DNA of 64,000 nt from Mesorhabditis belari (GCA_958450365.1 CAUEEP010000760.1:1039962-1103961), one strand, 5' to 3'. Shown: positions 42,032 through 56,400, counted from the stretch's first letter. Numbers and translations are program-made. Notes: generated by a model from the sequence alone, not told the origin.

Positions 42032-42600
42032 CGACATCTTTTCCTCTCTCGTAAATTGACCTATAAACTCAGGGTCATTTTTTTTCATACAAAACTTTGA
42101 GCCTACCTTTTGACAGAGTGCTGCCTTGCAAAAACGGATCAGCGCAAAATTTGACGTCGGTATCGTGACGATCTCGTGATCGAGATCGCCACGTATGGAA
42201 ATGGCCAGCTAGGCACCTATGTGGACGAACGCCTATTGTGCGAGATTTAATATGCGTCGCTATCCGTTCAACTCCATTGTGTGCAAGACGAGACCAACGA
42301 GACCAAGACGACGAGCCTGAGTTCCGTATAAAAGCAATGTGAACGAGCTGCCGACGTGTGCCGTGGAGTGTCTCTACTCTCCCAATCTCAAAGCACTGAA
42401 CCAACTCTTATCGCTGTAATAAAGATTATATCTAAACCAACAATAATCACTACATTTGGACATCTTTTCCTCTCTCGTAAATTAATTTATAAACTCAGGG
42501 TCATCTTTTTTTCATACAAAACTTTGAGCCTACCTTTTGAGCCTACCTAGCCTAGAGTGCTGCCTTGCAAAAACGGATCAGCGCAAAATTTGACGTCGGT
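42032..42600. mobile_element. putative solo LTR flanked by ~130-bp direct repeats
   Basis: The 290-bp centre (42164-42457) is GC-richer and carries a TATA-like TATAAAAGC (42327-42335) and AATAAAG (42418-42424) in LTR-like order. The flanks 42032-42163 and 42458-42600 are copies of each other, from GACATCTTTTCCTCTCTCG to TTTGACGTCGGT. No internal retroviral-type coding sequence is present. Confidence 0.4.
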
Positions 42601-42639
42601 TAGTTTATGGCTTATGTCATTTGGTCACCACGACCTGTT

Positions 42640-44030
42640 GACATTCCCTAGTTGAGTACCAAATACTTTCTGAACTTTAAGCAATAGTTTATGATTGATT
42701 TTCAAAACAGAGAACAAATTGTTTTGCGAACAAACAGTCGAATTTGTAGAACTTGTAGATCTTGTAGAACTTCTATAAGCTTTAAACGATTGATCTTCAA
42801 AATGAAAATGAATAGAGGGGGTTTTTGAAAGAATGGACAGTTTTGGAGAAAAATTAAGCCAAAAGCAGAGCCAAAATCAAGCCAAAAGCAGAGCCAAAAT
42901 CAAGCCAAAATCATCCAACGATTGATCTAGTTTAAAACAATTGATCTAGTTCGACCTAGTTCGACCAAGACTATGATTGAACTAGTTCAAAATTTCATCT
43001 AACGATTAGGCTAATTACAGAAACAAAGATCAGTTTAGTCCAGTGAACGAGAAAGACTTTGAAAGACCTTGAAAGACAAGAAAGACGAGTTTTGTGCAAG
43101 AATTGTACCGAAAATCCAAGAAAATTGGCTCGACTTTCAAATCAATAAAACTGGGTCTTATCCCATCAGGAAAAAGAGGGACAGGAGGAGAAGAATAGAA
43201 AACAGAAAAACGTTTGATGGAGGGAACATTGAAGTGAAAGGGATGAGGGTCCAAAGAGGAGACCTCGGCTGATCCGGTCCCTCCAGTCTCTCGCCTTTCC
43301 CTCAACCAATCCTCTCTCCCATTGCTCTGTATGCTTGCCAATCGAGACTGCCAGAGCTGTGATTGAGAAAAAGAGGGATTTCGAAAGAATGGATAGTTTT
43401 GGAGAATTTGAGAAAGAGATAGAAATAGACAGGAATAGAAGGAAAGAGCTAAAGAGCTAGACAAAGAGCTAACTCGTGAATACTCGTTGCTTGTTTCCGA
43501 GCTGGTTTTTCGAAGCACAACTTTTCGAGTTTCGAAATGGCAATGAAAGGTGACAAGGTCAAGAGAGGCTTGGGATTTAAATACAAAACTTTACTATCAA
43601 TAGAATATTAGTGCTATATAGGAATGAATTTGAAGTCAATTCAATTCAATTCAATTCTAGACTTGACTATCAACAAGTTAGTCATTTCAAATTTGATTTG
43701 ATCTGCAAAAATTAGAAACTGAACAGCCTACAACTCTTTATATTGATGTACAACTGTTTTTGCTCACTTTTCTGCCTTATCTTCTGCCTTATCTTCTCCC
43801 ATCACCTCTTCATCATCTCCATTTATTTTCACAAATATTCTCTGAGATCTTCACGCTTAGTCATATTGATGTGAGTGGGGGGAAAGCTTGATCTTGACAC
43901 AACGATTACCCATCAATACGACCACGCCTTTGCAAGAGTCTTGGAGACAACTTGTCTTAGAGATCTTGAGATCTTGTCAAATCAAACAAAAAGTTTTATT
44001 TCTTATTTCTCTCAAAGTAACCAATGAAAC
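42640..44030. other. non-coding stretch with purine-rich tract
   Basis: Contains a small AGCCAAAAGC/AGCCAAAATC array (42850-42910) and 43020-43500, a GA-rich stretch that on the minus strand resembles a promoter-type CT tract. The 162-codon minus frame at 43030-43518 is Ser/Leu-rich low complexity without motifs. No gene called. Confidence 0.45.
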
Positions 44031-47000
44031 CTTCTAAAAGCTTTGGAAGATTTAGAATGAATTTTTTCTTATTATCTGAGAAATTTTCATTCTAATACAT
44101 TCCAATTTGATGCTTGGGTTTTAAATGATAGTGGAGAAATGATTCATTCTATAGCTATCATTTCTCCACTGATTCATTCTATAGCTATTTCTAAAGAGTC
44201 CTTCTCAAAACTCACCCATCAGATTGAGTTAAAACTTTCTACAATAATGTTAATCTCTTTTATAATTATCATACTAAAACATTAAAAAGATCTATCGTTT
44301 GGCTTTTGCAAAATTGTAAATAAAGGAGAGGCTAATTACTTATTGAGTCACCTAATAATTGGGAATGTTGCAAAGCCAAATTAGAAACTTGATCCAGATA
44401 TAATTCTTGCATAAATCTAGACCTGAGCTACGTAGGTTTTGAGCTCGGAAATGCTTGGCTCCAACATCATATTGTTCGTCGTTAAGTCATTGAGACACAA
44501 TGCTCAAATTTTCTTTTACTCCACCTTCAAGAAGCTGTCAATGAATTGCGCAGTCTCGTGATCGTTTTGATCGTAGTTCCTTCTTTTCCTCGCCAATCCC
44601 TTCACCGATGTGTACTCGCACAAATTGAACGGCTGCTCGACTTTGTAGACGATGAAACCGCTATGCGGCTTTACGTTGGCGTTACCGATTGGGAAAATGG
44701 AGACCTGAAATTGAGCTGAGGCTTAGGCTTAGGCTCAGGCTCAGGCTCAGGCTCAAATTAGAGCTCTCATCTGTGTCAGGCTCTAATTTGAGTTTGCCGA
44801 TTCACAGAGTTCTGTTTAAATGCGGCTTTATTCTATAACTATTTCTAAAGATTCCTTCTCAAAACTCAGCTATCAGATTGAGTTAAAACTTTCTACAATA
44901 ATGTTAATCTCTTTTATAATTATCATACTAAAATATTAAAAAGATCTATCGTTTGGCTTTGGCAAAATTGTAAATAAAGGAGAGGTTCATTACTTATTGT
45001 TAACTAGTACTTATTGTTAACTGTTAACTAGCAAAACAAAAACACAAAAACTAGAGAAAAAATGCTACAAAACTGGCGAGAAAAGCTTTTAGTATAGCTT
45101 TTAATATAGCTTCTAATATAGCTTTTAATATAACTGTATTTTCAGCGTGCTAGTGACGTCATAAGCTTTTTGTAGTGGATGCTTTCAACCTTTTGGACCT
45201 TATTGTATGTTAATGTTTATGAATAGCTTTGGTATGTAACAATTTATGAGTATAACAAAAACATGACAACTATAACAATATCATTACAAGAATAATCAAT
45301 CAATTAACAGCATAATTTGATATCAAAATGAGCAACTTTCTGATTGTCTCTGAAGCTTTAAACGATCCAACACAAAGCCAAGGAAAAGATCATCAGAGGT
45401 TTTGTGGATTCTGAAATATTTCAATGAATTTAGTTGGTTTTAGATTTTTTGGAATTTCCATGAGACTTAGAATTGTCTTAGATATTCGACTTTAGCTTTA
45501 AACTGACGAAAATGCTGTACGAGAAATTTCTGATATCCATTTACCTCAGCGATGAGTAGTGTGGCGGATCGTTCGACCAAGAAGTCGAGATAAGCCTCAT
45601 TCCCATTCAACACATTCATGTAGGCTTGCTTCCTGAGTTGAGACAGTTGCTGAAATTTTGTCATTGTGAATTCTGGCTATGCAGAATTGTATGCCTTGGG
45701 CAGTAAGCACTTACATCTTCCAGCTTTGACAGTTTTCCCATACATCGCCCGAGCTTCTTTTGTTCCTCCTGTTTCTCGGCGGCTTCGGTCTGAATATATT
45801 TTGGGTGAGTCAATAAGTTATGAGCCTTATGTCTGGATTAAGCTTATAATTTGGCTTTGTAACATTCCCAATTATTAGGTGAGTCAAGAAGTAATGAACC
45901 CCTCCTTTATTTACAATTTTGCAAAAGCCAAACGATAGATCTTTTTAATATTTTAGTACTATAATTATAAAAGAGATCAACATTATTGTAGAAAGTTTTA
46001 ACTCAATCTGATGGCTGGGTTTTGAGAAGGAATCTTTAGAAATAGTTATAGTCATTTCAGTCAGAAATAGAAATCATTTAAATCATTCCACTATCATTTA
46101 AAACTCAAGCATCAGATTGGAATGTATTCTATAGCTTGAGATTCTATAGCTATTGCAAAGAAATGATTCAAAATGAAAAACGGTCAACCTGTGAGCAAAA
46201 CAAAACAAAAACTGGGGGAGAAATGCTACAAAACTGGCGAGAAAAGTTTTTAGTATAACTTTAGGTGACTCAATAAGAAAATTTGAGCATTGTGTCTCAA
46301 TGACTTAACGACGAACAATATGATGTTGGATCCAAGCATTTTCGAGCTCAAAACCTACGTAGCTCAGGTCCAGATTTATACAAGAATTATGTCTGGATCA
46401 AGCTTATAATTTGGCTTTGCAACATTCCAAATTATTAGGTGACTCAATAAGTAATGAGCCTCTCCTTTATTTACATTTTTACAAAAGCCAAACGATAGAT
46501 CTTTTTAATATTTTAATATGATAATTATAAAAGAGATTAATAGTATCGTAGAAAGTTTTAACTCAATCTGATAGCTGAGTTTTGAGAAGGAATCTAAGAG
46601 TAGTAACTTGGTTTCTTCAAAATCTTCTTCAACAAAAAGTTTTATTTCTTATTTCTCTCAAAGTAACCAATCAAATCTCTTTTAAAAGTTTTGGAAGATC
46701 TAGAATGAATTTTTTCTTATTATCTGAGAAATTTTCATTCTAATACATTCCAATCTGATGCTTGCGTTTTAAATGATAGTGAAATGATTTATATGATTCT
46801 TTCTATAACTATTTCTAAAGATTCCTTCTCAAAACTCAGCGATCAGTTAAAACTTTCTACAATAATGTTAATCTCTTTTATAATTATCATACTAAGATAT
46901 TAAAAAGATCTATCGTTTGGCTTTTGTAAAATTGTAAATAAAGGAGAGGCTAATTACTTATTGAAATTAATTAATTACTCACCTAATAATTGGTAATGTT

Positions 47001-47400
47001 ACAAAGCCAAATTATAAGCTTGATCCAGACATAATTCTTGTATAAATCTAGACCTGAGCTACGTAGGTTTTGAGCTCGGAAATGCTTGGATCCAACATCA
47101 TATTGTTCGTCGTTAAGTCATTGAGACACAAGGCCCAAATTTTCTTTTACTCTACCACTCACCTTCAAGAAGCTGTCAATGAATTGCGCAGTCTCGTGAT
47201 CGTTTTGATCGTAGTTCCTTCTTTTCCTCGCCAATCCCTTCACCGATGTGTACTCGCACAAATTGAACGGCTGCTCGACTTTGTAGACGATGAAACCGCT
47301 ATGCGGCTTTACGTTGGCGTTACCGATTGGGAAAATGGCGACCTGAAATTGAGTTATAATCAAGTGTCAAGTTCTAATTTGAGTGTGCCGATTCACAGCG
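44030..47400. repeat. duplicated and inverted block carrying a mariner-type MITE family
   Basis: A unit of about 175 bp containing CTCAATAAGTAATGAGCCTC and CAAAAGCCAAACGATAGATC occurs at about 44180-44360, 44826-45000 and 46810-46985 (one orientation) and 45875-46050 and 46436-46600 (the other). The larger blocks 44030-44720 and 46640-47350 are direct copies that include a coding exon of the SH3 gene. Confidence 0.75.
44525..44704 (-). pseudogene. extra copy of a 180-bp SH3-gene exon, downstream of the gene
   Basis: It matches exon 47163-47342 along its full length and keeps the frame; the first codons change from VAIF to VSIF. It lies about 760 bp beyond the stop codon. Its donor is GTGGAGTAAA instead of GTGAGTGG, so splicing there would be weak. 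Probably a by-product of the segmental duplication. Confidence 0.7.
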
Positions 47401-50400
47401 TTCTTGCCTAACTTGCCAACCTAACGGAATCGAAAATACAGCGACTCAAAACTAGTGACCTCGAATGCGAATCACTGACCGTAGCGCACGATGTGAAAAA
47501 TAAGAATACCGTATTTTCTCTAATAGTAGAATACCCAGAGCGCTCGAAATCTCGAGAATTTCCTAATTCAAGAATCGGTCCTAATTCAAACCCCTCCTTT
47601 AAGCTAGCACAGTGCCAGGTATTAAACTCTGTCCTGTTCTTACACTGACCTTTTTCGTGATTGGTGCTTGTCGGGGATGTTTCGAGTAAAGACTGTATCG
47701 AACACTTGTTGACGTCTTCCCATCGAGATTCACGTACGTCTGGTTCTCGGTTCGAATCTTGCCTGAATGTCGAGTTCATAAACTGTTTCCAAGCTTCGTA
47801 TTGGCAAAACTTGTTCAATACCAAGTTCCTATACTTACACAACGTTTTCCCATCAACTGTGAGTGTCCACGGAGCAAGAATGTCTCTGTGCAAATCGGCC
47901 ATGCAAACCTCGCCAACATTGATGAAGAAATTGATGTAGGCGCCGGGTTTCTCCGAGTCGAAAAAAGTGGGCTCGTCCATGACAACACTGAAAGATTTTC
48001 GGATCAGTTAGAAAGAAATGTTTCGAATTAAATTTTGGCTTACATATTACATTGGCATTTACAGCTTGGCTCTATTTTAATGAATATCTTCTTACAACAA
48101 CTGCACTAAACAGCTCCGAACCTTTTAAAGCACCTTTGCTACGAGGACCCAGGTCCAGATTTCGCTAGATCCAGCAAAATTTACTAGTTTTTATCTAGAT
48201 TTTGCTAGATCTAGCAAAATATGGATCTGGGCCCTGGCATCAACTCTATTAGAATCATGTATAACTATAACAATAACTATTGTAAATAACAATAACTATT
48301 GTAAATAACTATCGTTCTTCAAAAGTTATTCTCAATATTTGAAGCTCAAAAACCTGTACTCACCCCGATTCCGACAATCCTTGTGCGTACTGGAAGAGCT
48401 CTTTGACGGTTGGGCATTGATCAAGAGCGATGAAATAACAAGATGGAGAGATTTGACGCGAGTTTATTCCCAGTGGGTTTATGGGCCTAAAAACATTAGA
48501 TTATCAATGATTTTAACATTTTAACATATCAATCAACATATCAATGACATTTGATTTTGAAAAACTCTCAAATCTTTTTTCAAAACTCCACTTACATGTT
48601 TGATGTAGTGGGCTGATCGCTGCACGTTTCCTCCTCGATTTCGAGCTTTGGTCTGAAATGGATAATCATTGCGTTGATTAGTGTGAGCTAATAAATATAA
48701 ATGAATTGTAAGCGTTTGGGAGGCGCTTTGCCAAGCGCTCTGTCAAGCTTACCGTTAAGCGCTCTGTCAAGCGCTCCGTCAAGCTTACTGTCAAGCTTAC
48801 TGTCAAGCTTACTGTCAAGCTTACTGTCAAGCTTCTGTCAAGCGCTCTGTCAAGCTTTCGAAGCACTTTTTTGCACGAATTTCAATTTGATTTTGATTCC
48901 ATTGAAAAGAGGACAAAAAATGGCAAAGTTTGTTTCAAGAAATTTGACGTTTCGTATTCACCGAGCTGTTTAATCTATTTATGCCACCTTTAGAGCTTTT
49001 GAAGAGCTTTCAGAAAATGTATAAATGTCTGGAAAAAAGATCATCATTCAATTCATCCTATGTGGGTCAAAAGATGACCGCAAAAAAACGGACAGAACTG
49101 AAGGACCGAGCCAATCGAAAATTAAGTATTGAATCAGCTAGAGAAATATCCAGCTTGAATCAGCTAGAGAAATAAACTAACGTTTTTGTCCCATCCATAG
49201 CCACAATGCCGTCTTTGCTGTCAACTGGGCTTAAGAAAAGCGCCTCCTTTTCAACCTCCACTTTTGGTTTTTTTCTGAAAAGCAAATTTATTATTTTAAA
49301 TTTCTAGCTATAGTTTGCTTTACTTTAATTGTCAAATTTGTTACCCACTTGAAAGATAATTTCATATTCAAATTTGCCATCGCTAGCAGCGAGTTTTGAC
49401 GTTCCATCACCATTCAATTTGTTCAAATCGATGCTCGAAGACTGAAAATGGTTTTAAATGTAAAGTTAAGACTTTTGTTTAATTAAAATAGCATAAATTG
49501 AAATGAAATATGAAATAAATTGAAATGAAATATGAAATTTAATTGAAATATTATAAATTAGAAGTTTCAAGCCTCAATCAAATGATTATATATATATATA
49601 TATGTATATGCTTTATTCACGGGGCGAATAGAAGCGAATCAGATAATCATAACTGCATATAACACAATTGCTACAATACTCTCACCGAAAAAAGAGAGAA
49701 AACTAAAGATAGTACAGTAAGAGTACAGTTAGGAAACACAGATACAAAAAGATTAAATATAGGGCAGATTTGACATGGCAATAAGATCTAATTCGTTCAC
49801 AGATACTTTGAATTTTCCTACAGACGAGAAGATACCAGACGGGAGCTTATTCCAAACCCTACTAATACGGTTCGCAAAAGAATGATAAAGGGAAAGATGA
49901 TGGGGATGAGAACCAACCGAAATTTGATAAGGATGACTACGTGAACTTCTATAAATTTCTACAATTTTCAAGAGGCTTTGAAATTCTGGATGTGACTTAG
50001 GGTGGAAAAGAATTTTATAGCAAAAAATAAGATCAAAGTAAATACGGCGATATAAAAGGGGTTTTAAATCAAAAACTATAAGTCTAGTCTCATAATTTGG
50101 AATAAGAGAAGAAGGGAAACAACGAGTGTATGCTTTTTTAGTGAAACGCCGTTGGACATTTTCAACCAAGGTGATAAGTTTCTTAATGGAAGGTGACCAT
50201 ACGATGGTGGCATACTCGAGCAAAGGTCGGCAATAGGTTATAAAAGCCTTGCGATAAGTCGCGATTTTAGGGAAACAAATGGCGCGAAGAATTATGTTAG
50301 AAATTCTAGAAGCTTTTTTGGAAATGTAGTTTATGTGAGGATCAAATTTTAGAGAGGGAACTAACAGTATACCAAGATCTTTTACAGGATCATCGGTCAA

Positions 50401-53400
50401 CCCTTGTGGTAATTGTAGGTCCCCCAATTTTAAAGGGATATGTAATGAACCAAATGTAACGTGTTTGCATTTGTCCGGCGCAATGTTAAGTTTCCAAAAT
50501 TTACTCTACAAAAGGATCGAATCAAGATCCTTCTGGAGAAGAGTAAAATCAGGGATGGGGCTCTGGGATGGAAGTACCCTATAAATTTTAAGGTCATCGG
50601 CGTAGAGTCGGACTTTTGTGCCTGGGGAGATCGAACTGTTAATGTCATTAATATAGATAAGGAAAAGAAGAGGACCAAGAACGCTCCCTTGGGGTACTCC
50701 GCTACTAATGGGGAAGTCATTCGAAAAGGTAGAGCCTAAGCGGGCGCGAAAAGTCCTTTCGGTAAGCCAATTTGCAATCCAATTAGTGATGGATATGGGG
50801 AGACCTAGTGAATTTAGTTTGGCGATTAAAAATCTATGATTAACAGAATCGAATGCTTTGGAAAAATCAATGAAAACGCAGCTAGTTTGATCGTTTTTGG
50901 CTTTAGCTAGAAGCCAGTCATGCGCACAGAGAACTAGCTGGTCGGAGGTAGAGCTGTTTTTGAGAAAGCCGAATTGATTTTTATCAATTAGATTATGTTC
51001 ATTTAGATAGTGAATAATGTGGTCGCGAATAATTATTTCTAAGACTTTACAAATGGAGGAGGTGAGCGCGATGGGTCTAAGCGCGTTCCGATCTCCTTTC
51101 TTAAAAAGTGGCGAAATCGTTGAGTCTTTGCAAAATTTAGGGATCTTAGCCGTTAAAAGTGACAGATTAAAAAGTTTAGCAAGTAGTGGTGATATTTGAA
51201 ACTTAGTTTTCCGTATAACAAAAGAGGGAATTCCGGGTGTAAGAAATCTGATTGCTAAGCTTACTAATTGCTGTTTCGACCAGTCTTGGTGTGACAATTA
51301 GGGCTGCGCAAGTATGTGCTGGGGCGGGAAGAACAGGGATGCAACTACCATCGTCAACTGCAAAAACGCTGTAGAAATATTGAGTAAAGGAATTAGCAAT
51401 TTTGTGATTTTCGAAAATCAACGAGTTGCGAAGGGGGTCAAATATACATTTAATAGAGGAATCGTGGCTTGGATTGATCTTAGAATAGACGTATGAGTAA
51501 AAAGCTTTGGGACTAGGACTAAAAACGGCTTTCCGTTCAATATTGGCCTCAAATTTCTTGACAAACTTAGTTAGCTTGTTTTCTAGATATGCGTAATGGG
51601 GGGAATCGCGATAACGCCAAGCTGCTTCTAACCTTTGCCAAGCTCGAGATATGTAAGAGAAGGTAAGAAAAGGGGTAAGAAAAGGTAGACCTGGTTGAAA
51701 TAGGTACATTTTCGTCCAACAGCTATTTCATCTCTTCAAAGAAGTCGGCATAACACTCGTTGATGTCCATCTCTAATCGGGGAAGAAACCTTGCATTGAA
51801 GAGCACTAAAGAAAGACAGACAGCACCGAAATTACCTCTCCAAAAGGCACGGTTACCTTCATCCGGTCCTTTTAGAGAGGTAAAATGATGCAGAATTAAA
51901 TTAAAAGACATAGAAAAATGGTCGGCACCACCAATGGGAGGACATGGTGAAATAGCTGAAATTAAATGAGGGAGTCGGTTAAAACTAGGTCTAAAATATG
52001 CGAACTTTTCCTGAAAGTAGGGAATTTGTTTAAAATTTCTAAGCTGTTGGCTGACAGGAAGTTTTCTAAATGTGGAAAACGCGATAAATTAGGTAAAAGT
52101 CCTAGAGAAACAGTTAAAGGAAAATTAAAATCGCCAAGAAGGAAATTTGGATGATTTGGTAGCAAGTGATCTTCAAGAAATGTAAAAAGATGGAAAGAAT
52201 CCTGGTTGTTAACATGTGGGGGACGATAAACAATAAAGATACGCGAGGGGGAATCTGAATGAGCGAATATATCTACAATGATTATCTCGCAACCTGAGAC
52301 TGATTGACTAGTAACAGGGATAAAGTTATAAGAACGGCGAATTAATAGGATAACGCCACCACCTCGAACTTTGATCTCATTAAAGATACGGTCACAACGA
52401 ATTATGGAATAGTTAGAGGCGGGGTCTAAGATAGAAGATGTAGTGTTTTCAGTCAGCCAGGTCTCACAAAAGGCAAGAACATCGTAAGAGAGAGATCTGG
52501 ACAAAAATTGCACGTAACTAAGACGTTTTTGTGAAATTATTGAGTGAACATTGGAAAAGAGAAACGAAACAGACGTTACGGGGGGAAAGAGCTTATCCTG
52601 GAGTGGGCGAGTCGATTTCTAGAGGGAGCGGCAAGTCTTGTGATTCCATTCTGGTAAATTTTGCTGCTGGGCTCGTGTTCGGCGTGTCCGTGGTAGGCAA
52701 CTTTGCGATGATCGCTCCTCCGGTCCCATTTTTGGATACAATTTTGCGCTTAACAAATGATCCTTGGCCATTTTTCACTCCATTGGCTACTTCAAGACTG
52801 TGTTTTCAAGACTGGTCCCACTTCGATCCATTTGTTCCCGCCATGATGACCATTTGGGGCTGCCGGCGCGGGATGAGACATCGCATTGCGGTTGATCATC
52901 TTGCGGTGACACACCTCAAACTTGGGTAATTAAACCAATATAGTAAATTCAAAAGGCTTTTAACTTTTAGCTTTAACTTTTAAAGAATTCAAAGCCTTGT
53001 GATGACCAAAAATGACCAAAAATGACCAAAAATAGTTTAATTCAAGCAATTTGATTTAATAGTTTGATTGAAAGAGCTTAAAAGACAAGTCATTTTTCCG
53101 TTTATAACGATAATTTAAAATTAGCCGGTAAAATATAGAACAATTTAGATTTAGCGAACAAAAAGCAAACAATTACAAAAAGGAACATGCAAAGCGTCCA
53201 ATGAAAATGAGTAGATTTGATTTCGAAAACGACATTGAAACGGGGCAGATACGCGGGAAATTTTTGCGGGGTTTGCTGTTCCCTTTTGGCTCTCTTTTCC
53301 ATTTGCCAATGGCTCTCTTTTCTCTTTTTTGAGGGGAGGGGTTGGCGCCCCTCTGGTGTCCCTGCCCACCCCCCTTTTTCCACGAAAAAAAATCGATACC

Positions 53401-56400
53401 TTTTACTAGAAATTCGAAAAGAGACAGGATGTTGAGAAAGAGATTTTGAAATTGAAATAAAACTTGAACTAGAGAATGAAATTTTGAATAAAAGGTATTA
53501 ATCGATATACGGCAAATTATACAGTAGCGGACATAATTTTAGCATATTTTTTGTTTTTACCAAAACTTTTTTGTAATTTAAGCTATCAGGCCAAAAATTT
53601 GCGCTGAACGTAGAAAATCTTCTAAAATTAGTATTTTACCATCTAAAAAAACCTCAAATTATGTCTATGAGAGTTTTCAAGAATTTTAGTGTAAAGCTGG
53701 ACGACATAATTTAGCATATTTAGCGGTGAGCTGCTAATATTTTCCAAAATTATCTTTTTTCTTTTTTTGTTTAATATTTAGTTTAACACAAAATAATTAG
53801 ACAAGGGTAGAAACAAGGATACTTCAGTTATCAAAAGAAATGACTTTTTGAGGATAAAGGGTTTGGAGTTCACGCAAAACCAAATCAACGTAGCATTTGG
53901 AATCAACCATAGTACGGTATCGAGAATTTTAAAGAGGAAGAGGCAAACGGGGTCGACAGATGCTTATAAACATACTGGCCGAATCAAGAAAACGAGTGAT
54001 CGAGATGATACGCGAATCGTCGCGAATCTGTCGAAACAGGATCCACGAAAGACTGCAATCAATATCCACAAGGAATTGCCTCAACGATTAAAAGAATCTA
54101 TAAGTTCCAGAACGGTGCAAAGATGTTTGCAAGCCGCTAAATTGTTTGGTAGACGCCCGGCTCACAAACCCTTGATTTCACCAAGAAATTATTGATTCTT
54201 TTTTCCAATATATATGTGTTCTTTTCTTCCCTACATTTAGAGCTTAATGGTTGTGCTTGTGTATTGTTTGTTATACGTGTAAATAAATGTATTTCTTTAA
54301 AAGCAACCATATTTGAAATCGGTAACTCAATTGAAAACTGAGAAGTTGAAAGTGCGCCATTTTTCTCGCACCTAAATCTTTCATCTTTCATCGTTGAAAC
54401 AATAATTTCAACTTACCAAATAATTTGGATATAGTCCGAATTTTCTCGTTCTTTGATTCGTTCCCAAACCGAAACCATTGAATTTATTTCCCTCAGCTGG
54501 CTCGATTGTCAAGATGATATCATTTTTTCTGAAATTAAATGAGATTTGTTAAGCTTTTCAGCACTAAAAGGCGAATAGCCACTAAAAAGTTACCTAACTT
54601 AGTTATCTAACTTAGTTACCTAACTTTTTAGTGGCTATTCGCCGCTAGTCGGCTGTCAGCTGTCAGCCTAAAAATTGGAAAAGTATTGCGGAGATCCGTG
54701 CTTTTTCATTCTATTTCACACCCCAAATCATTTATTGTTTTGTAGCTTGTTAGCTGAATATCTTTGTTGTTCATTTGATGTGCTTTTACTTTTTTCTGTT
54801 TTCTTTTCATCCTGTGATTCCATTGCATAATCCCTTGTGTACGACATAAAATGCAGACATCACGACACCAAAATCATTATATAAAATGCAGACAAGTCGC
54901 TTTTCCAATTCATTCAAACTCTAAACTGCTCTAAAACTTTTGCTACTTTTGCTCTAAAAGCCGAAAATAAAACGGTCATCCTAATAAAAACCTTTTGATG
55001 AAAGCATCTTGATCAAACATGATTCAAAATTTTCATTGCTTAGCCTTTTGCATGCTTGCAAGTAATTGATGTAATTCTCGTTTTTAGCAGTTTTTCCATG
55101 AATAAACCATTCTTTTCAAGCAATCATTCACGTTTCCCAAAAGTTGCCGTGCCGAATAGCCACTAAAAAGTTACCTAACTCTGACAGGCTAAAAATTGGA
55201 AAAGTATTGCGGAGATCCGTGCGCCTTCACTCTATTTCGCGCCCCAAATCATTTATAACAAGCTACAAAACATTGTAGCTTGTTAGCTGAATATCTTATG
55301 TTAAAACGTATATAAGGCAATTGTTGTTCATTTGATGTTTTTCTTGTTTTTACTTTTTTCTGTTTTCCTTTCATTGTGTGAAAGTTTTGTCCTGATTAGG
55401 ACGAGATTGTTTCTGCTTTTTGTCGTCGCTTTTAATTCAATTGTCGATTTTGTGTGAAAATTGCTCAAGTGAGAGCCAAACAGAAATTTGAGCTCAAAGT
55501 TAGGCTGCTTATCAAATGGCTGATAACCATTTGAGCTTGCAGAATCAGCTGCAAGCTAGCTAGCTGGCTCGTCTACTCTGAGTATCTGATTTTCAAAATT
55601 GTTTCTGTTTTTGTCGTCGCTTTTAATTCAATTGTCGATTTTGTGTGAATGGCTGTTGAAAATTGCTCAAGTGAGAGCCCAAAAATGTCCGAGTCAGTCG
55701 GCTATTGAAGTGTTTTAGTTGAAGTGAGCTCAGCTATCGAAGATCAGATATCAGCAATCTCGAAACAAGAAATAACGTGTCTTGAGTGAAGAGTGCCAAG
55801 CACGCAAAGAATATTTCTTTGCACACAGTGCTAGATATGTTTCCCATTCATCTGGCTGTGGCTGAGAATTCAGTAGACCGAAAACTATTATAAAGCTAGT
55901 ACTCGTAGATTTTTAGGGATAATGACGAAGAGAAGATGATGTAAATTAGCATACGAGCGCGTGGTGTGAGGAAATAGACGGAAGTACACCTAATTCTTTT
56001 CGATAAAGTCTTGAGTGGAGCTTCTGTTCCTCTATTCCTCCTCTACAAAACGAATGCTCTAAGGGAGTGTCTGGTTCGATTCCCGCCCGTTCCAAACTTT
56101 TTTTGATTTAAATGTTTTCAAGCATGAAGTTGAATTATGCAATTTATTGCATACTTCAACTAATTTATTGAAGTATTGCAACTTCGCAGCGAAGGTCTTA
56201 AAGGGGACTTTGAGGGGCGCTCGGCGCGAGGTTAGTCGCGCCGAGCGTCCCAGTATAGCGTCCCAGATGTTGGTGGTGCTTCGGAGGATATCAGGGTTGT
56301 CAGGGCCATTGAATAAAGTGTTTTAGTTCAAGTGAGATCAGATATCTCGAAACAAGAAACAACGTGTCTTGAGTGAAGAGTACCAAGCACGCAAAGAATA

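Larger units (their letters stand above)
49590..52930 (-). mobile_element. CR1/L2-like LINE in an SH3-gene intron
   Basis: On the minus strand: a possible ORF1 remnant (52925-52590), endonuclease, reverse transcriptase and a 3' end at a TATATATA tail (49590-49609). Long but decayed; several frameshifts divide ORF2. Confidence 0.88.

Noticed and set aside
41985..42045. tRNA-Ser/Leu-like sequence on the minus strand (TGGCCGAGTGG, GGTTTGAGTCC)
   Set aside because: A- and B-box-like words are present, but the T stem and 3' acceptor strand do not pair; at most a tRNA-derived relic.
42075..42404. 109-codon Arg/His/Ser-rich minus-strand frame
   Set aside because: It spans the putative LTR and its duplicated flank; its composition is not protein-like and no partner exons were found.
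43030..43518. 162-codon Ser/Leu/Phe-rich minus-strand frame
   Set aside because: Low complexity from a purine-rich tract; no domain, splice sites or start context.
47408..47836. Extension of the SH3-gene exon frame to 190 codons
   Set aside because: Splicing to the exon at 47650-47762 in another frame restores phase with the next exon; the read-through contains a MITE fragment.
56041..56102. tRNA-like B box GGTTCGATTCC followed by a T run
   Set aside because: No matching A box or acceptor/T-stem pairing; likely chance. A similar word at 57693 was rejected for the same reason.
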